Below the pieces are notes generated by a model that saw only the letters and a program-made list of their open reading frames with translations, had not been told where the DNA came from and did not search any database. DNA of 64,000 nucleotides from Rhizobium sp. NXC24 (GTDB lineage Bacteria; Pseudomonadota; Alphaproteobacteria; Rhizobiales; Rhizobiaceae). Shown piece after piece: positions 36,160 to 45,348 of this stretch; position 1 is the stretch's first letter, and every line of letters begins with the position of its first letter. The stretch is taken from assembly GCF_002944315.1 (NCBI RefSeq), contig NZ_CP024312.1:207357-271356 (forward strand). Direction: 5' to 3'. Position numbers and translations under genes: made by a program.

Positions 36160-36879
36160 ATGGCTAGAACCGGTTCAACTCCAGTCATCACTCCTATGAG
36201 CACAATGGAGGCGACGCAGTTTGCTGCAGAGCAGATTCGCAAGGCCATCATAGAGGGTCATTTCAAACCTGGAGATCGCCTGATCGAACAGCAGCTGACC
36301 GACATGCTTGACGTGTCACGTCATCCGGTCCGCGAAGCATTGAGGTTGCTCGCCCGTGAGGGTTTCGTCGAACTCAAGCGCAACAAAGGTGCCTCTGTCA
36401 GCGCGGTGGAGGCCGATAGCGTAACGGAAGTCTATAATATCAGGGTGGCTCTCGGAATGTTAGCGCTCGACTATCTGATGAGCGAGAATGACCGGCTTAC
36501 TCCGACGGATCTAAAACGATTGGAGAAGCTGGCACACAATGCTGTCCGCTTTGCCGAGCTGGAAAGTCAAGAAGAGACCGTTCACAATGATCTCGAATTC
36601 CAACAGGCAATTATCGATGCAACGGGCCTTCAGAGGACGATACGATATTTCTCCGAACTAACCGGCGATGTCCGCCGGTTCAACAATCTTCTGGGAGTTG
36701 TCTATACGGATCGCAAGGGTGACGCGGAAAGCTACGTCATGAAGTTGTTCGAGGCCATTCGTGACCGAAATCTTCGTGAAGCGCACTCCATTTGGCAGGC
36801 CAAATTCGCTAAGGCGGCGGAACGCTATCTCTCAATTATCGAGCGCGGAAACTCGGATGGCGCGAGCAAGGCAGGATAG
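36160..36879 (+). CDS. GntR-family regulator, FCD type
   Basis: A 239-aa FadR-subfamily regulator. The winged helix is at about residues 12-85 (HFKPGDRLIEQQLTDMLDVS, then RHPVREALRLLAREGFVELK). The FCD domain has Asp/His ligands, including the His in EETVHNDLEFQQAIIDATGL and one near REAHSIW. The ATG is chosen for GAGGGCATC upstream. Its own promoter and both divergent catabolic promoters carry the TTGTAnATAATC repeat, so it is very likely the repressor of the 28-36 kb genes, induced by a substrate or intermediate. Confidence 0.88.
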   Translation: MARTGSTPVITPMSTMEATQFAAEQIRKAIIEGHFKPGDRLIEQQLTDMLDVSRHPVREALRLLAREGFVELKRNKGASVSAVEADSVTEVYNIRVALGMLALDYLMSENDRLTPTDLKRLEKLAHNAVRFAELESQEETVHNDLEFQQAIIDATGLQRTIRYFSELTGDVRRFNNLLGVVYTDRKGDAESYVMKLFEAIRDRNLREAHSIWQAKFAKAAERYLSIIERGNSDGASKAG

Positions 36880-37266
36880 TCGACCCAGGACGTTTCGGTC
36901 GGGATGGGTGGAGGTATCTTGCCGATACCTCCTGCATCACTAAGTGCGTGAGTCCATTCAGTGACAGGCCAACGTTGCTTGCACGATTAACAGGCTGGGC
37001 GAATCACAGAACTGTTTGTTCGGCTGAGTACAGGATTTGGCTGCGGAATAGCTTGGTGCGTTCATGCTTCGGGTTCGAAGAATTCCTTCGGCAATTTCTT
37101 CTGTCTGCTCCTTCGGCATCTTAAGCAGCCAGATCCGCGCCGGCGTTTTCACCATAGAAATATCGGGCCAAAGCGATCCGGTTAGACGTCGAGCAACGAT
37201 TTCAGGTTGCGGACGATCATCGCCCTGGTGAACTATCGGTGGCTTCCTGATTATACCAATCGGCAT
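36880..37266. other. Intergenic, ending at a degenerate IS630-type end
   Basis: No intact gene is seen. The stretch ACCAATCGGCATTGGT at about 37254-37269 is a small palindrome next to the transposase remnant stop and may be the old element end. A minus-strand frame of about 100 codons across 36958-37266 shows no family signature. Confidence 0.3.
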
Positions 37267-37750
37267 TGGTCAGACCGATGTGTCCAGTCGCGCATTCCGC
37301 TTGACATAATCTTCCAAGGCTGGTCGACCAGTTCGTTCTAAACGGCGCAGCAATGAACGACGATGTCGTCGTAGGGTGCGAAGACGCGGTTCGACAGCCA
37401 GTTGTCGCGCAGGAATTGCCACACATTTTCAACAGGGTTCAGTTCAAGGGATTGCGGCGGCAGGAACAGCAAGGTGATATTTTCCGGACGATCAGTTGGC
37501 CGATGAATGCCAACCCGCCTGATCGAGGATCAGAACCGCGTGCGCACCGTGATTGACCTCGCTGCTGATTTCCTGAAGGTGCACGTTCATTGCCTCTGTT
37601 TCACACCAGGGCATGACAATGGCTGCATCCCTACCCTTCTTCGGGCAGATCGCCCCGAATATGTAGATCCTAGCGTTCGCTCGCGACAAACTGCGTTCCG
37701 CGGAGATCGTGGGGGGCGATGGACACGTTCCTCGTTGCGCCCATTTTCAG
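37267..37750 (-). pseudogene. IS630-family transposase remnant
   Basis: The DDE C-terminal half of an IS630-type transposase, broken by frameshifts and a stop. In order: SIAPHDLRGTQ, ARIYIFGAICPKKGRDAAIV, HAVLILDQAGWH (catalytic Asp), a shift near 37495, then NITLLFLPPQSLELNPVENV (catalytic Glu) and VWQFLRDNW. An in-frame TAG at 37338-37340 replaces the Trp before NELVDQPWKI. The N-terminal DNA-binding part is missing. It is not functional. Confidence 0.8.
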
Positions 37751-37795
37751 TGCAAATCCTGTTGATTCGACATCCGAATCAGCAGGAGCATAGAA

Positions 37796-38156
37796 TGGCG
37801 GAGCGCATTCTACCGTTGATCCCGCCGTCTTTGGTCGTCGACCACATTCAGCAGTCAAAGGAGGCAATATCGATCGATTGCCGCTTCCGATCGACAGGAG
37901 CCAAATGTCCCGATTGCTGCAAAGCTTCGCATCGCATTCATAGCCACTACGAGAGACGCCTTGCGGACCTGCCGTGGCTAGGGCGGGTGGTCACGATAAC
38001 TTTAAATTCCGCCGCTTGCGTTGCAGCAACGAAAGATGCCGGAGGCGCATATTCGCCGAGAACTTCGGTGATGTGACCGGGCGGTTTGTCGCCGCACCAG
38101 TCGCCTGGGAGATGTCCACCGCAGCATCGGAATGGCATTGGGAGGAGAGGCAGGCA
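37796..38156 (+). pseudogene. ISL3-family transposase N-terminal remnant
   Basis: It starts with MAERILPLIPPSLVVDHIQQ and the ISL3 zinc-finger segment (GAKCPDCCKASHRIHSHYER, then RLADLPWLGRVVTITL). A frameshift near 38000 leads to KFRRLRCSNERCRRRIFAEN, and another near 38085 to RRTSRLGDVHRSIGMALGGE. It stops abruptly near 38156, where a different transposase fragment begins. The catalytic domain is lost. Confidence 0.72.
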
Positions 38157-38310
38157 CTTGTCGAGTTCCAAGCCCGTTACCCTGGACAATACAGCTTCCG
38201 ACAGGTTCGCACGCTACAGAAGCGAGTAAGGCTGTGGCGACAGCAAGCCGTGCAGCGGCTCATCGGTGACGCCGGCACTCTGGCTCACATGTCGCTCCAG
38301 ATCCCTCATG
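38157..38310 (+). pseudogene. C-terminal fragment of an integrase-type transposase
   Basis: LVEFQARYPGQYSFRQVRTL followed by QKRVRLWRQQAVQRLIG matches the tail of the transposase at 51840-53354 (SRLQAEYPGDYPDKLLRTLQ, then RRLKVWRSEQA). It is fused in frame to the ISL3 remnant, showing that one element inserted into the other before both decayed. Confidence 0.62.
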
Positions 38311-38704
38311 CTGGACAAGGCAGTAGCATTGTAGATGAGGCACACAATAGCAAAATTACGTGAGGCAACACGCTGGGGAGTATTGATCCGGTATCGACAA
38401 TCGCTGTGTTGTGGCTGGCAACATGGTTCTCGACCAAGAATTTTCTCAGATTGGAAACCGTGACTGGCGGGTAGCTCGGATCGAGCTTACGCTCAAAATT
38501 CATTGCCAATGTCGCCTGGCTGAGCAGCCACTTCTGCAGGTCGGCGACATAACGCACCACTCTCGGCGCCGTACGATGGATCGCCAGCAACTCCAATGCG
38601 GCATCACGGAGAGCAGCTGCAAAGGAGGCATCCGCCAGCAGTTCGTCGATACTGAAAGCGCGGCACCTGTCGCGCAATTCGGCTGAATCTGCATGCATTG
38701 GCAT
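38306..38704 (-). pseudogene. Truncated hypothetical regulator-like protein
   Basis: About 115 plausible codons: RDAALELLAIHRTAPRVVRY, then VADLQKWLLSQATLAMNFER and YPPVTVSNLRKFLVENHVAS look helical and winged-helix-like. After residue 110 the frame runs into sequence next to the transposase fragments (SILPSVLPHVILLLCAS) that does not look like the same protein, so the 3' part has probably been lost. No family is assigned. Confidence 0.42.
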
Positions 38705-38958
38705 TTTAGTGGGCGCGAATCTTTATAAAAATAAAAATGCGAGGAGCATAGAGAACATAGAAAGTATCCGGATGGATAGGCGTTGTCGGCATATTTGGCA
38801 ACTCTCTCATCGAGAGCCGAAGACAGATACCGCCAGGCGAACTGTGGCGGCGAGCTATGCACCGTGATGATGAATGTTGTTCCGCTGGGATGCGTCAAGG
38901 CGCCAGCGGGAACCGACCGATGTCCTGCGGGTTACCTCGTCAACGAAAGGAGCAGACC

Positions 38959-39216
38959 ATGCCGTTTCCATCACCACGATCCGAGGATTTGCAGCAGCGC
39001 TTCGAGGAATTGAAGGCGGCGGCCAGAAAAACCCTGGAAGAAGTTATCGCCTCGGCGAACGAAGCGGGGTGGGGCACGCGAGAGGTACTCGGCGCCCTCG
39101 TCGAGGCGGCCCACTCTCTCGAGGACGCCAACAGTGCGGACCCGGATCCTGCTGATGATCCGCCAATTGGCGATGCGGTTCGCGAACAGATCGGCCACGG
39201 TGAACAATTCGATTGA
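38959..39216 (+). CDS. Small conserved-looking hypothetical protein
   Basis: An 85-aa acidic protein, mostly helical (FEELKAAARKTLEEVIASAN, then GWGTREVLGALVEAAHSLED), with an Asp/Pro-rich tail. The ATG at 38959 has AAAGGAG eight bases upstream, so the longer frame from 38857 is not used. Its base composition fits its neighbours. It forms a likely pair with the next small gene. Function unknown. Confidence 0.6.
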   Translation: MPFPSPRSEDLQQRFEELKAAARKTLEEVIASANEAGWGTREVLGALVEAAHSLEDANSADPDPADDPPIGDAVREQIGHGEQFD

Positions 39217-39275
39217 GGGGCGGTGCCGACAATCATTGTTCTTTTAGGCAGATGCCAAGTTTGATGGAGAAGACG

Positions 39276-39458
39276 ATGAGCACCAACGATACGAATGCGA
39301 CGCCCGAGCAGCGACGACCCAAGGACGTGAATCCGGTACCGGAAAAGCCTGAAAAGGCCGACAAAGAATCACTCGCGCCGCCAACCGTCCAGCCCGCTGG
39401 CAGCAAGGACGAGAGCGAGCGGCCGATCGTCGATCCTATAACTGGCGTGGCCCTCTGA
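39276..39458 (+). CDS. Small proline-rich, probably disordered protein
   Basis: A 60-aa protein rich in Pro, Lys, Glu and Asp (KDVNPVPEKPEKADKESLAP) with no hydrophobic core. GGAG stands upstream of ATG 39276. It is 60 bases from the preceding small gene and probably co-transcribed. Function unknown. Confidence 0.5.
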   Translation: MSTNDTNATPEQRRPKDVNPVPEKPEKADKESLAPPTVQPAGSKDESERPIVDPITGVAL

Positions 39459-40041
39459 CGTTTCGGAATGATCGAGGCGACGAACTCCGGCGGCCGCTTT
39501 GGAAGCTTTTCGCCAGCCCGTGTTCATTCCGATCTGGTTCATAGGATCAATGGGTGTCGTAAGATAGCTGTCGGTCGATTCATCCTGCTAGAGTTTAATG
39601 GCGAACTGTTATAACATTTGGTTCGTAAGGTAAATTATGGAACAAATCGATATCAGGTGAGTGAGATAACTCTGTCGTTACCCACGAAACCTCTGTCGGA
39701 CGTGTAATATTCAGCCGTCCCGCGAACCTTGGTCGCATTACACTTCTTGTAGTATCCTGACGTGGCATCAAAGCGCCCTTGCTGGCTAGCGACGTAAGTT
39801 TTTTGACAAGATTCGCACTCAATTTTAACATGACCTTCGCTACGATTAATCCAGTCTAGTTTTCTTCGGAAGCGATAGCATTTGCTGAAGAAAAGCTTGC
39901 GCCCTGTCGTTTTGTTCACGCCCAGACACCTGAGAACTAGTGTGAGCTCGCGGCACGACTTAGCCAGCGCAATCTACCTCGTGCGCGAACGAGCGAGTTA
40001 TAATCAGGCCGGTTGAAAACGGCTCTTAATGGAAACGTAGG
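39459..40041. other. Low-GC stretch with a doubtful minus-strand ORF
   Basis: The base composition drops here. A minus-strand frame at 39653-39919 (88 codons, GTG start) has a CESCQ...YYKKC cysteine pattern that could bind metal, but there is no ribosome site and no family match, so I do not call it a gene. Nothing else is seen. Confidence 0.25.
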
Positions 40042-40392
40042 ATGCTAGGTGACCAGCGATATAAGCTCCAGTGGGGTAAGCGAAAGTCCCGGACCCGCTT
40101 GGCAGTGAAAGTTTTCAAGGAAAATAAGCTGGTGATATTCTTCACAGCTCTCATTGTTTACACATCTATTTTTGACGGCGAGAAGCGGCCTCACCGCATG
40201 GGAAATTTGTACGATTTTTTGGGTCCAACAGGCTTCGCCTGGACACTCAGGGGCATCGCTGCATTATGGCTGGCCGCAATCTTCTTCCTACTGCTTGAAA
40301 AATATCGCACCGGCCAACGAATTGAACGTGTTGTTGACAAGAGGGCTATGCTGGAGCCCGAAAAAAGGACTATGAAATTCGAAGAACGCTGA
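40042..40392 (+). CDS. Hypothetical membrane protein
   Basis: A 116-aa protein with two hydrophobic segments (LVIFFTALIVYTSIF near 32-46 and GIAALWLAAIFFLLLEKY near 72-90) and basic ends, so it is probably a small inner-membrane protein. The ribosome site is weak. The region is AT-rich relative to the rest, suggesting separate origin. Function unknown. Confidence 0.42.
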   Translation: MLGDQRYKLQWGKRKSRTRLAVKVFKENKLVIFFTALIVYTSIFDGEKRPHRMGNLYDFLGPTGFAWTLRGIAALWLAAIFFLLLEKYRTGQRIERVVDKRAMLEPEKRTMKFEER

Positions 40393-40642
40393 CCAATAGC
40401 GGCTAGGCTTTCTCTATTCCGCTGAATCTCGTTCATGCCGCCTCCTGAGGCGCGCGGATTTTCGGTCCGACGGGGGACCGGCATTCCCGATTGCAACAGT
40501 CCGAGCGATTGATCAAACTGAAACCAACTCGCGACAGCATTGCATCAGGAACCGCTATTGCGCGGTGTTAGTTGCTGCTCAGCGATGATATATTGAAAGA
40601 CTTTTCGAAGTAGACGGACTTGCCGGCGCCTGCTCGCCGAGG

Positions 40643-41155
40643 GTGGCCTCATGCTCAGATCGCGAACAAAGTCCAAATATCGTGAAATTTACGACTAGCG
40701 AATTGCACATGGCCGGCAGGCATTGCGCCAGTGCATATCTTGCGGTTCGAAATAGCAACTTTGTGTATGTAGATGGCGGGAATTCTACCGTTTTACAGCA
40801 AAACGTTACATTCTCTGATCTTGGATCGGGGAAAATTTCGATGTTCACTTCCTATGGCAAACTCAAACTTGTGACGATATTCCAGCTATCTGAGGACGGG
40901 AATATTGCCAAGCTTGCGGAGGTCACCACTGATCCGAAGCTAACACCGGCACAATGGGGGCAGAAACCGGAAGAAGCGGCTCAGTTTCAGTCAGCCGAGA
41001 AAAGTCTCATGTCTATGCCACCGCTGGAAATGTGCCCTCCGCTAATACCTGCGAAACTTGTGACACCGCACCTACAGCCATCGCCAAAAGCCATTTCTGC
41101 CCTAACATCCGCACTCGCGGCACCTGCCCTCTCTTTTCGCCGAAGCATTATGTAA
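40643..41155 (+). CDS. Hypothetical protein, low support
   Basis: A 170-codon GTG-started frame. The middle (KISMFTSYGKLKLVTIFQLS) looks protein-like; the C-terminus is proline-rich and less convincing. No signal peptide or family feature is visible. It may be a remnant. Confidence 0.28.
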   Translation: MASCSDREQSPNIVKFTTSELHMAGRHCASAYLAVRNSNFVYVDGGNSTVLQQNVTFSDLGSGKISMFTSYGKLKLVTIFQLSEDGNIAKLAEVTTDPKLTPAQWGQKPEEAAQFQSAEKSLMSMPPLEMCPPLIPAKLVTPHLQPSPKAISALTSALAAPALSFRRSIM

Positions 41156-41264
41156 ATCATTACTTTTCACATCGAGACGATTTACAACGCCCCGGCTATA
41201 GGCGAAGTCCCTCAAGGGCTTCCTGCCGGAGAATTTGCTGGCGAAGTGACGGCAAACGCCAAGC

Positions 41265-42290
41265 TCATCCTCGCCGGGCCGATTGGTCGGCGCTCGACAG
41301 AAACCCCTTTAAGCTTAATCCGGCCAACAAAATGTAGGGCGGCATGGCAAGGGAATAATGACCACAGTTTAATTCCAGGACATTTGGCTGAGCGCCCGCG
41401 TCCTTCAGGCTTTGCATGAACCTCTGTGATAGATCGGGCAAAACCACCTTGTCTCGTTTGGCGAGAACAACATGAAGGGCGAGATCCGGTCGTGCGAGAT
41501 TTTGCACGTAGTTCTCGAGGTTGAGCGGCGCCCAAGCCCGGCGGAGGTCAGTCAGCTTCATTTCAGGCTCGAGGCTTTCACGTATCGATCGTGTCGCTCG
41601 CCCCGTCCAAACCATATCAGCGAGACTTCCCGCGGTCAGAAATAACGAGGCTTTCGACACATTCGCGTCGTGCGCAGCAATCAACCCTGCAACCCATGAA
41701 CCCAAGCTCATACCGAGAACCGAAATTTCTCGATAGCCTTGGCTCTTCAACCAACGTATGAGTTTTCGGCCATCCCAAACGGCCTGCCTCACGGACTGGA
41801 TCGTCCGACCGAGATTAGGGCTAAGCATGTAATCAGCGTGTGCTGCGCCTGGACGACTGCGCTCGAAGTGATAGGGCATCGCAATCTCGACAACCGTGAT
41901 GTCACGCTTCGAGAAAAAGTTGGCAATCTGGCGATTTCGGCCGCTTGCATTCCAATGGTGAAAAATCACCATCACCTGATCGAACGATCCGCTTTCTGTA
42001 ATTTTCGCCCAAACGACATTGTTTTCTTCAACGTCGGTAAACATGTCCGATGGAAATTTGAGCCACCCATCTTGCCTTTGAAAGCCTTGGTCGTTCCGCC
42101 CCGGCTCATCGAAGAACGACGGATCAGCCACCGCCTGGTTCGCAAGAACACCAAACTCCTCGAGATTTGTGATCTTCTTGGCGCCTGGAAAGGCGCGGGC
42201 CGAGTCAAGGACGAGGGCCGTTCTTTCCTTCCCCTCCTCGCCGCGCCGCGCCCGCCGCTCATCCCAACGATCTAGCCAACTATGATACAC
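41265..42290 (-). CDS. rcgR: Alpha/beta hydrolase, RcgR-like (putative lactone hydrolase)
   Basis: A 341-aa alpha/beta hydrolase. The nucleophile elbow is VLGMSLGSWVAGL (Ser), the acid lies in VVLAKRDKVVLPD, and the His is in ELNCGHYSLAM. VIFHHWNASGRNRQIANFF sits where the oxyanion loop falls. There is no signal peptide. It starts at a GTG overlapping the preceding membrane-protein gene by 11 bases, so the two are coupled. In rhizobial plasmids a hydrolase of this kind is paired with an RcgA-type membrane protein and has been called a putative quorum-lactone hydrolase. I match it by recalled family likeness and pairing; its substrate is unproved. Confidence 0.6.
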   Translation of the reverse strand: MYHSWLDRWDERRARRGEEGKERTALVLDSARAFPGAKKITNLEEFGVLANQAVADPSFFDEPGRNDQGFQRQDGWLKFPSDMFTDVEENNVVWAKITESGSFDQVMVIFHHWNASGRNRQIANFFSKRDITVVEIAMPYHFERSRPGAAHADYMLSPNLGRTIQSVRQAVWDGRKLIRWLKSQGYREISVLGMSLGSWVAGLIAAHDANVSKASLFLTAGSLADMVWTGRATRSIRESLEPEMKLTDLRRAWAPLNLENYVQNLARPDLALHVVLAKRDKVVLPDLSQRFMQSLKDAGAQPNVLELNCGHYSLAMPPYILLAGLSLKGFLSSADQSARRG

Positions 42291-43890
42291 CCTGATTTCC
42301 TACCTCACTTGTTCGACGATGCCCAAACCCTGGATCGCAGAGGCCGTAGACCCCGAGGAGCACTCCAATGCTGAGAAGGATCGAAAAGCCTGCAAACGCA
42401 TCGATCAACAAGTAGCAAGCAAAGAGGAACGCTACGACCGCCGACATCTTCCACAAAGGTACATGAAATCGACTCCCCGCACCTAAACGGATGGACCCAT
42501 ATAGAAAAACAACACAGGTCGAAACAGCGACAAGAAGGCTGCTGTAATGCGTCGGCATTCTATAGCCGAAACTGTTACCAACATCTGCGTGCTGACGCAG
42601 GGCTGATGACACATCGCCGACAAACCAAGCCACAATGCTCTCTCGACTGGATGTCAGATAAGAGCTTTGGGCTTTCATGCATATGGCGACCAGAATACCC
42701 AACACCGTGCACCGAAAAATTCCGCGCATCAGCCTTAGGCCGAGCTCGGTGAGCTCGTGCCGATATTCCACTTCGGGTCGGGTCTTCGATGCCTCTTCAA
42801 TTTTCCAAAGATCATGGACCATTGTGTGAAGCAAAATGAGACCGACGAAGAACAGATAAAAGCACAGGCACATGTACAGATATGCGAGTGCCGTGAACAA
42901 AATCGACATTGGCACCGATATATGTTCAGGGTGCACAATAGCTAACGTACCCCAACTTATCGCATAGTCGTTTCCGCCGTTCATCAATGGGATCAAACAT
43001 ACGCCGATCCACTGAAAAAGACCGGCGAACAATACGCAAATCAAAAGAACGGCCCAATATGAATAGGAGGAAGCCTCTACATTGCGGCCCCAATCACGGT
43101 CGCTTTCCATCTTGTCGCCCCGCGCCAAAAGCTTTAGGCGCCCTTCGCCTTTCCAAAAAACAAGCAGCTCAATGACGAGCGCAAAAAACAGTGGCAAAAG
43201 CACCATGAAGAGGAATGTCCAATTCGGTGCCCAAAGAAACCCAACCTGTTTCACGACGCCGTCCGCACGAGCGTAGGTAACGCTGTGAATCCCCACAATA
43301 TACGACAAAAACCCAAGGGCGGAGGCACCCGCAAATACCGAAGCCGGCAAATTCAAGGGAGATCCGCGACTAAAAAGCGCTTCCGATTTTGTCGCCAAAC
43401 TGAAACGCCGCTCCGCCCGCTTGATATCGGTCTCCCGTGTCAGCTCCGCCGGGGATCCTGTCTCATCCTCGACGGTTGCAGTCCATGACGTACCTGGAAC
43501 CGCAAGCGCAGCGCCGCCTCCCGATTTCTTCGCATCTCGCCTCTTGGCCGCCAACCGAGATTGCGCCTCGCTAAGCTCCATCTGCCATTCGCTAATTGCT
43601 GCCGGATCATCGCACCCAAAAATCCTTGCCAGCCAACGGATGTTGGCAGTGCTAATTCCCTTCTCGTTCTCTTGAAACCAAAGCTGTACCGTTCGCAGAT
43701 CCACCCCAACCCGGTTGGAATCGATCTGTGAAATCGCCTCTGCAAGAAGCTCTGGCGTCCATGGTCCCTCAGGAAAACCATCGCTGCCCAATGGCCGTCT
43801 CGCTCCAGCCGCAGCCAATCGCTTGAACAATTCTTTGAAGTCGCTCCCGTCCTTCGGCGGAGGGATAAAAAATTTTCCGTTTTTTAACAA
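42280..43890 (-). CDS. rcgA: RcgA-like polytopic membrane protein with N-terminal DNA-binding-like segment
   Basis: A 536-aa protein. Residues 1-130 are soluble with a helical stretch (RVGVDLRTVQLWFQENEKGI, then RWLARIFGCDDPAAISEW) that resembles a small helix-turn-helix. Residues 180-520 carry about eight membrane segments (VFAGASALGFLSYIVGI, FLFMVLLPLFFALVIELLVF, WAVLLICVLFAGLFQWIGV, YLYMCLCFYLFFVGLILLHT, ILLSIGVLLGVYGL). This layout matches the RcgA family, described as putative transporters on rhizobial plasmids. It starts at a TTG in an AT-rich leader. The link of a cytoplasmic DNA-binding-like domain to a membrane part suggests membrane-tethered sensing, which is inference. Confidence 0.65.
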   Translation of the reverse strand: MLKNGKFFIPPPKDGSDFKELFKRLAAAGARRPLGSDGFPEGPWTPELLAEAISQIDSNRVGVDLRTVQLWFQENEKGISTANIRWLARIFGCDDPAAISEWQMELSEAQSRLAAKRRDAKKSGGGAALAVPGTSWTATVEDETGSPAELTRETDIKRAERRFSLATKSEALFSRGSPLNLPASVFAGASALGFLSYIVGIHSVTYARADGVVKQVGFLWAPNWTFLFMVLLPLFFALVIELLVFWKGEGRLKLLARGDKMESDRDWGRNVEASSYSYWAVLLICVLFAGLFQWIGVCLIPLMNGGNDYAISWGTLAIVHPEHISVPMSILFTALAYLYMCLCFYLFFVGLILLHTMVHDLWKIEEASKTRPEVEYRHELTELGLRLMRGIFRCTVLGILVAICMKAQSSYLTSSRESIVAWFVGDVSSALRQHADVGNSFGYRMPTHYSSLLVAVSTCVVFLYGSIRLGAGSRFHVPLWKMSAVVAFLFACYLLIDAFAGFSILLSIGVLLGVYGLCDPGFGHRRTSEVGNQGVS

Positions 43891-44038
43891 AGGCTTATCG
43901 GCTTTGATTTCGTTTCGTTTCGTCTAATTTCTTACCCTACCGTGCCGTCGTCCGTAATCAACGTTTTTATCAGCTCGATGCAATTTAGTGCCCTGTGAAC
44001 TTTAGAGGGGCACAGAAGAGATACCGTGAGGTGATCAA

Positions 44039-44323
44039 ATGGTGAGCGCGATCGGCCGGAAGCTTTTGGTATCAGCCAGTGACGTTTCCTCCCACAGAAT
44101 AACCGCCGACGCGGTTGACATGGACGAGCACGCGATATGCCGTCTCAACACTGAGCTGGAACAATTAGACGCAGAACGTGAAGCTCTTTTTCTTTCTTGC
44201 CCTCCCCCGGTGCCAGATGACGTCAATCAGACGACCCATTTTTTTAAGAAGCTGAATTTGATCACGGCGCGCTATATCGCGATCGAAAAGCAGCTTCGAC
44301 AGGTTCGCCAAAATGGTGCCTGA
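44039..44323 (+). CDS. Small coiled-coil hypothetical protein
   Basis: A 94-aa protein with a predicted coiled coil (ICRLNTELEQLDAEREALFL) and a second basic helix at the end (ITARYIAIEKQLRQVRQ). The ribosome site is excellent (GAGGTGATC before ATG 44039). It overlaps the next gene by 11 bases and is divergent from the rcgA-like gene. Function unknown. Confidence 0.6.
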   Translation: MVSAIGRKLLVSASDVSSHRITADAVDMDEHAICRLNTELEQLDAEREALFLSCPPPVPDDVNQTTHFFKKLNLITARYIAIEKQLRQVRQNGA

Positions 44324-44759
44324 AATTGTGACTGGCATCGCCAGAGTAAGCGAACTTCAGAAATCATCTTACACGATATTGCCCGGCGCGACCAACGTCC
44401 CCCAGATCATCGCTTTCGTCGATGCCTGTTTCGGCAGCTCTGCATGCGAGAAGGACGCCTCTGATCTGATCGCTGCGATGTTGATCGCCGTTGCACGGGT
44501 CCGCCGTCATCCTCTTGGGTTTCATGAATTTGCGGCTGCTGTCCTTGACCACGGGATTGAGCGCTGCATGACCGTTTTTGTCCAACGCGGCAAAAGACTA
44601 CCGGTTCTTAGCTATGCCCAGACCTCTATCTATGCCCAATGGCCGACGACCCGCCGAGAGAAAGCACTGGCAACCGCGCTTGAGGTCCTCCGCCTTTATC
44701 CATCTCTGCCGAACTTTGTAGTCCGACGACCGGAGAGCAAAGTGGGATCGGGAACATAG
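44313..44759 (+). CDS. Hypothetical protein coupled to the preceding small gene
   Basis: A 148-aa protein with alternating helices (VPQIIAFVDACFGSSACEKD, DLIAAMLIAVARVRRHPLGF, REKALATALEVLRLYPSLPN), no signal peptide and no catalytic motif that I recognise. Its start lies inside the 3' end of the 44039-44323 gene, giving translational coupling. It probably belongs to the plasmid backbone. Confidence 0.55.
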   Translation: MVPEIVTGIARVSELQKSSYTILPGATNVPQIIAFVDACFGSSACEKDASDLIAAMLIAVARVRRHPLGFHEFAAAVLDHGIERCMTVFVQRGKRLPVLSYAQTSIYAQWPTTRREKALATALEVLRLYPSLPNFVVRRPESKVGSGT

Positions 44760-44779
44760 CAGATACTTGGGCCGGCACG

Positions 44780-45096
44780 TCAGTCGATAACGTCAACAAT
44801 CTCGTAGCTTCTCACGAAGGCGCCAATCCCCTCATTCATTAAGGCAAAGATGCTCTCCCTGGGGACGGGATGGGTTTTGATTTTTTCCAATCGCACCGGC
44901 GTCCACTCGTCGTCGGGGTCGCTGGCAACGTCTCGGCGCAGTTCGCGATCATCCCGTCGAACTGGCGATCAATCGCTGCCTGCCCTGCGAGAAACTTTTC
45001 GAGCTCCGCCAGAGCTGCTGTGCGTTAGCTGGGCGTGTGGATGCAGGCGGCAAGCTCGGTGCGCAGCTGCCGGATTTCGTCGAAGACGATAAGCAT
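44780..45096 (-). pseudogene. Broken small plasmid gene (nonsense and frameshift)
   Basis: It starts at ATG 45096 with GAGGAGAG upstream: MLIVFDEIRQLRTELAACIH. An in-frame TAA follows after 23 codons, the same frame continues as RTAALAELEKFLAGQAAIDR, then shifts near 44950 into DRELRRDVASDPDDEW, RLEKIKTHPVPRESIF and FVRSYEIVDVID before the stop at 44780. The continuity of sense across the breaks shows a formerly intact protein of about 105 aa. Function unknown. Confidence 0.6.
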
Positions 45097-45348
45097 GTGT
45101 CTCTCCTCTGTTTGAAGACGAGAGACTGGCACGATGCCGGAGCAGATCGGGTCGAGGATCGTCGAAGGCGACCGGCGGAGCCGGCGAATGGGGGCACCGC
45201 TCGTGCTCGAGGCGGGCTGTTCCGGTATGGTATGATGGGATATCTCAAGTAACTGACCTTCGATTTCCACGGGCTCAGACATCGACATGCCAACCGCTTG
45301 CTCACGCGCTAATCGGGTGCTTAGGAGATCCTGTCAATGCCTGCGGGG

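Noticed and set aside
39653..39919. Minus-strand 88-codon frame with a CxxC pattern
   Set aside because: GTG start without a ribosome site and no recognised family; mentioned only under the intergenic entry.
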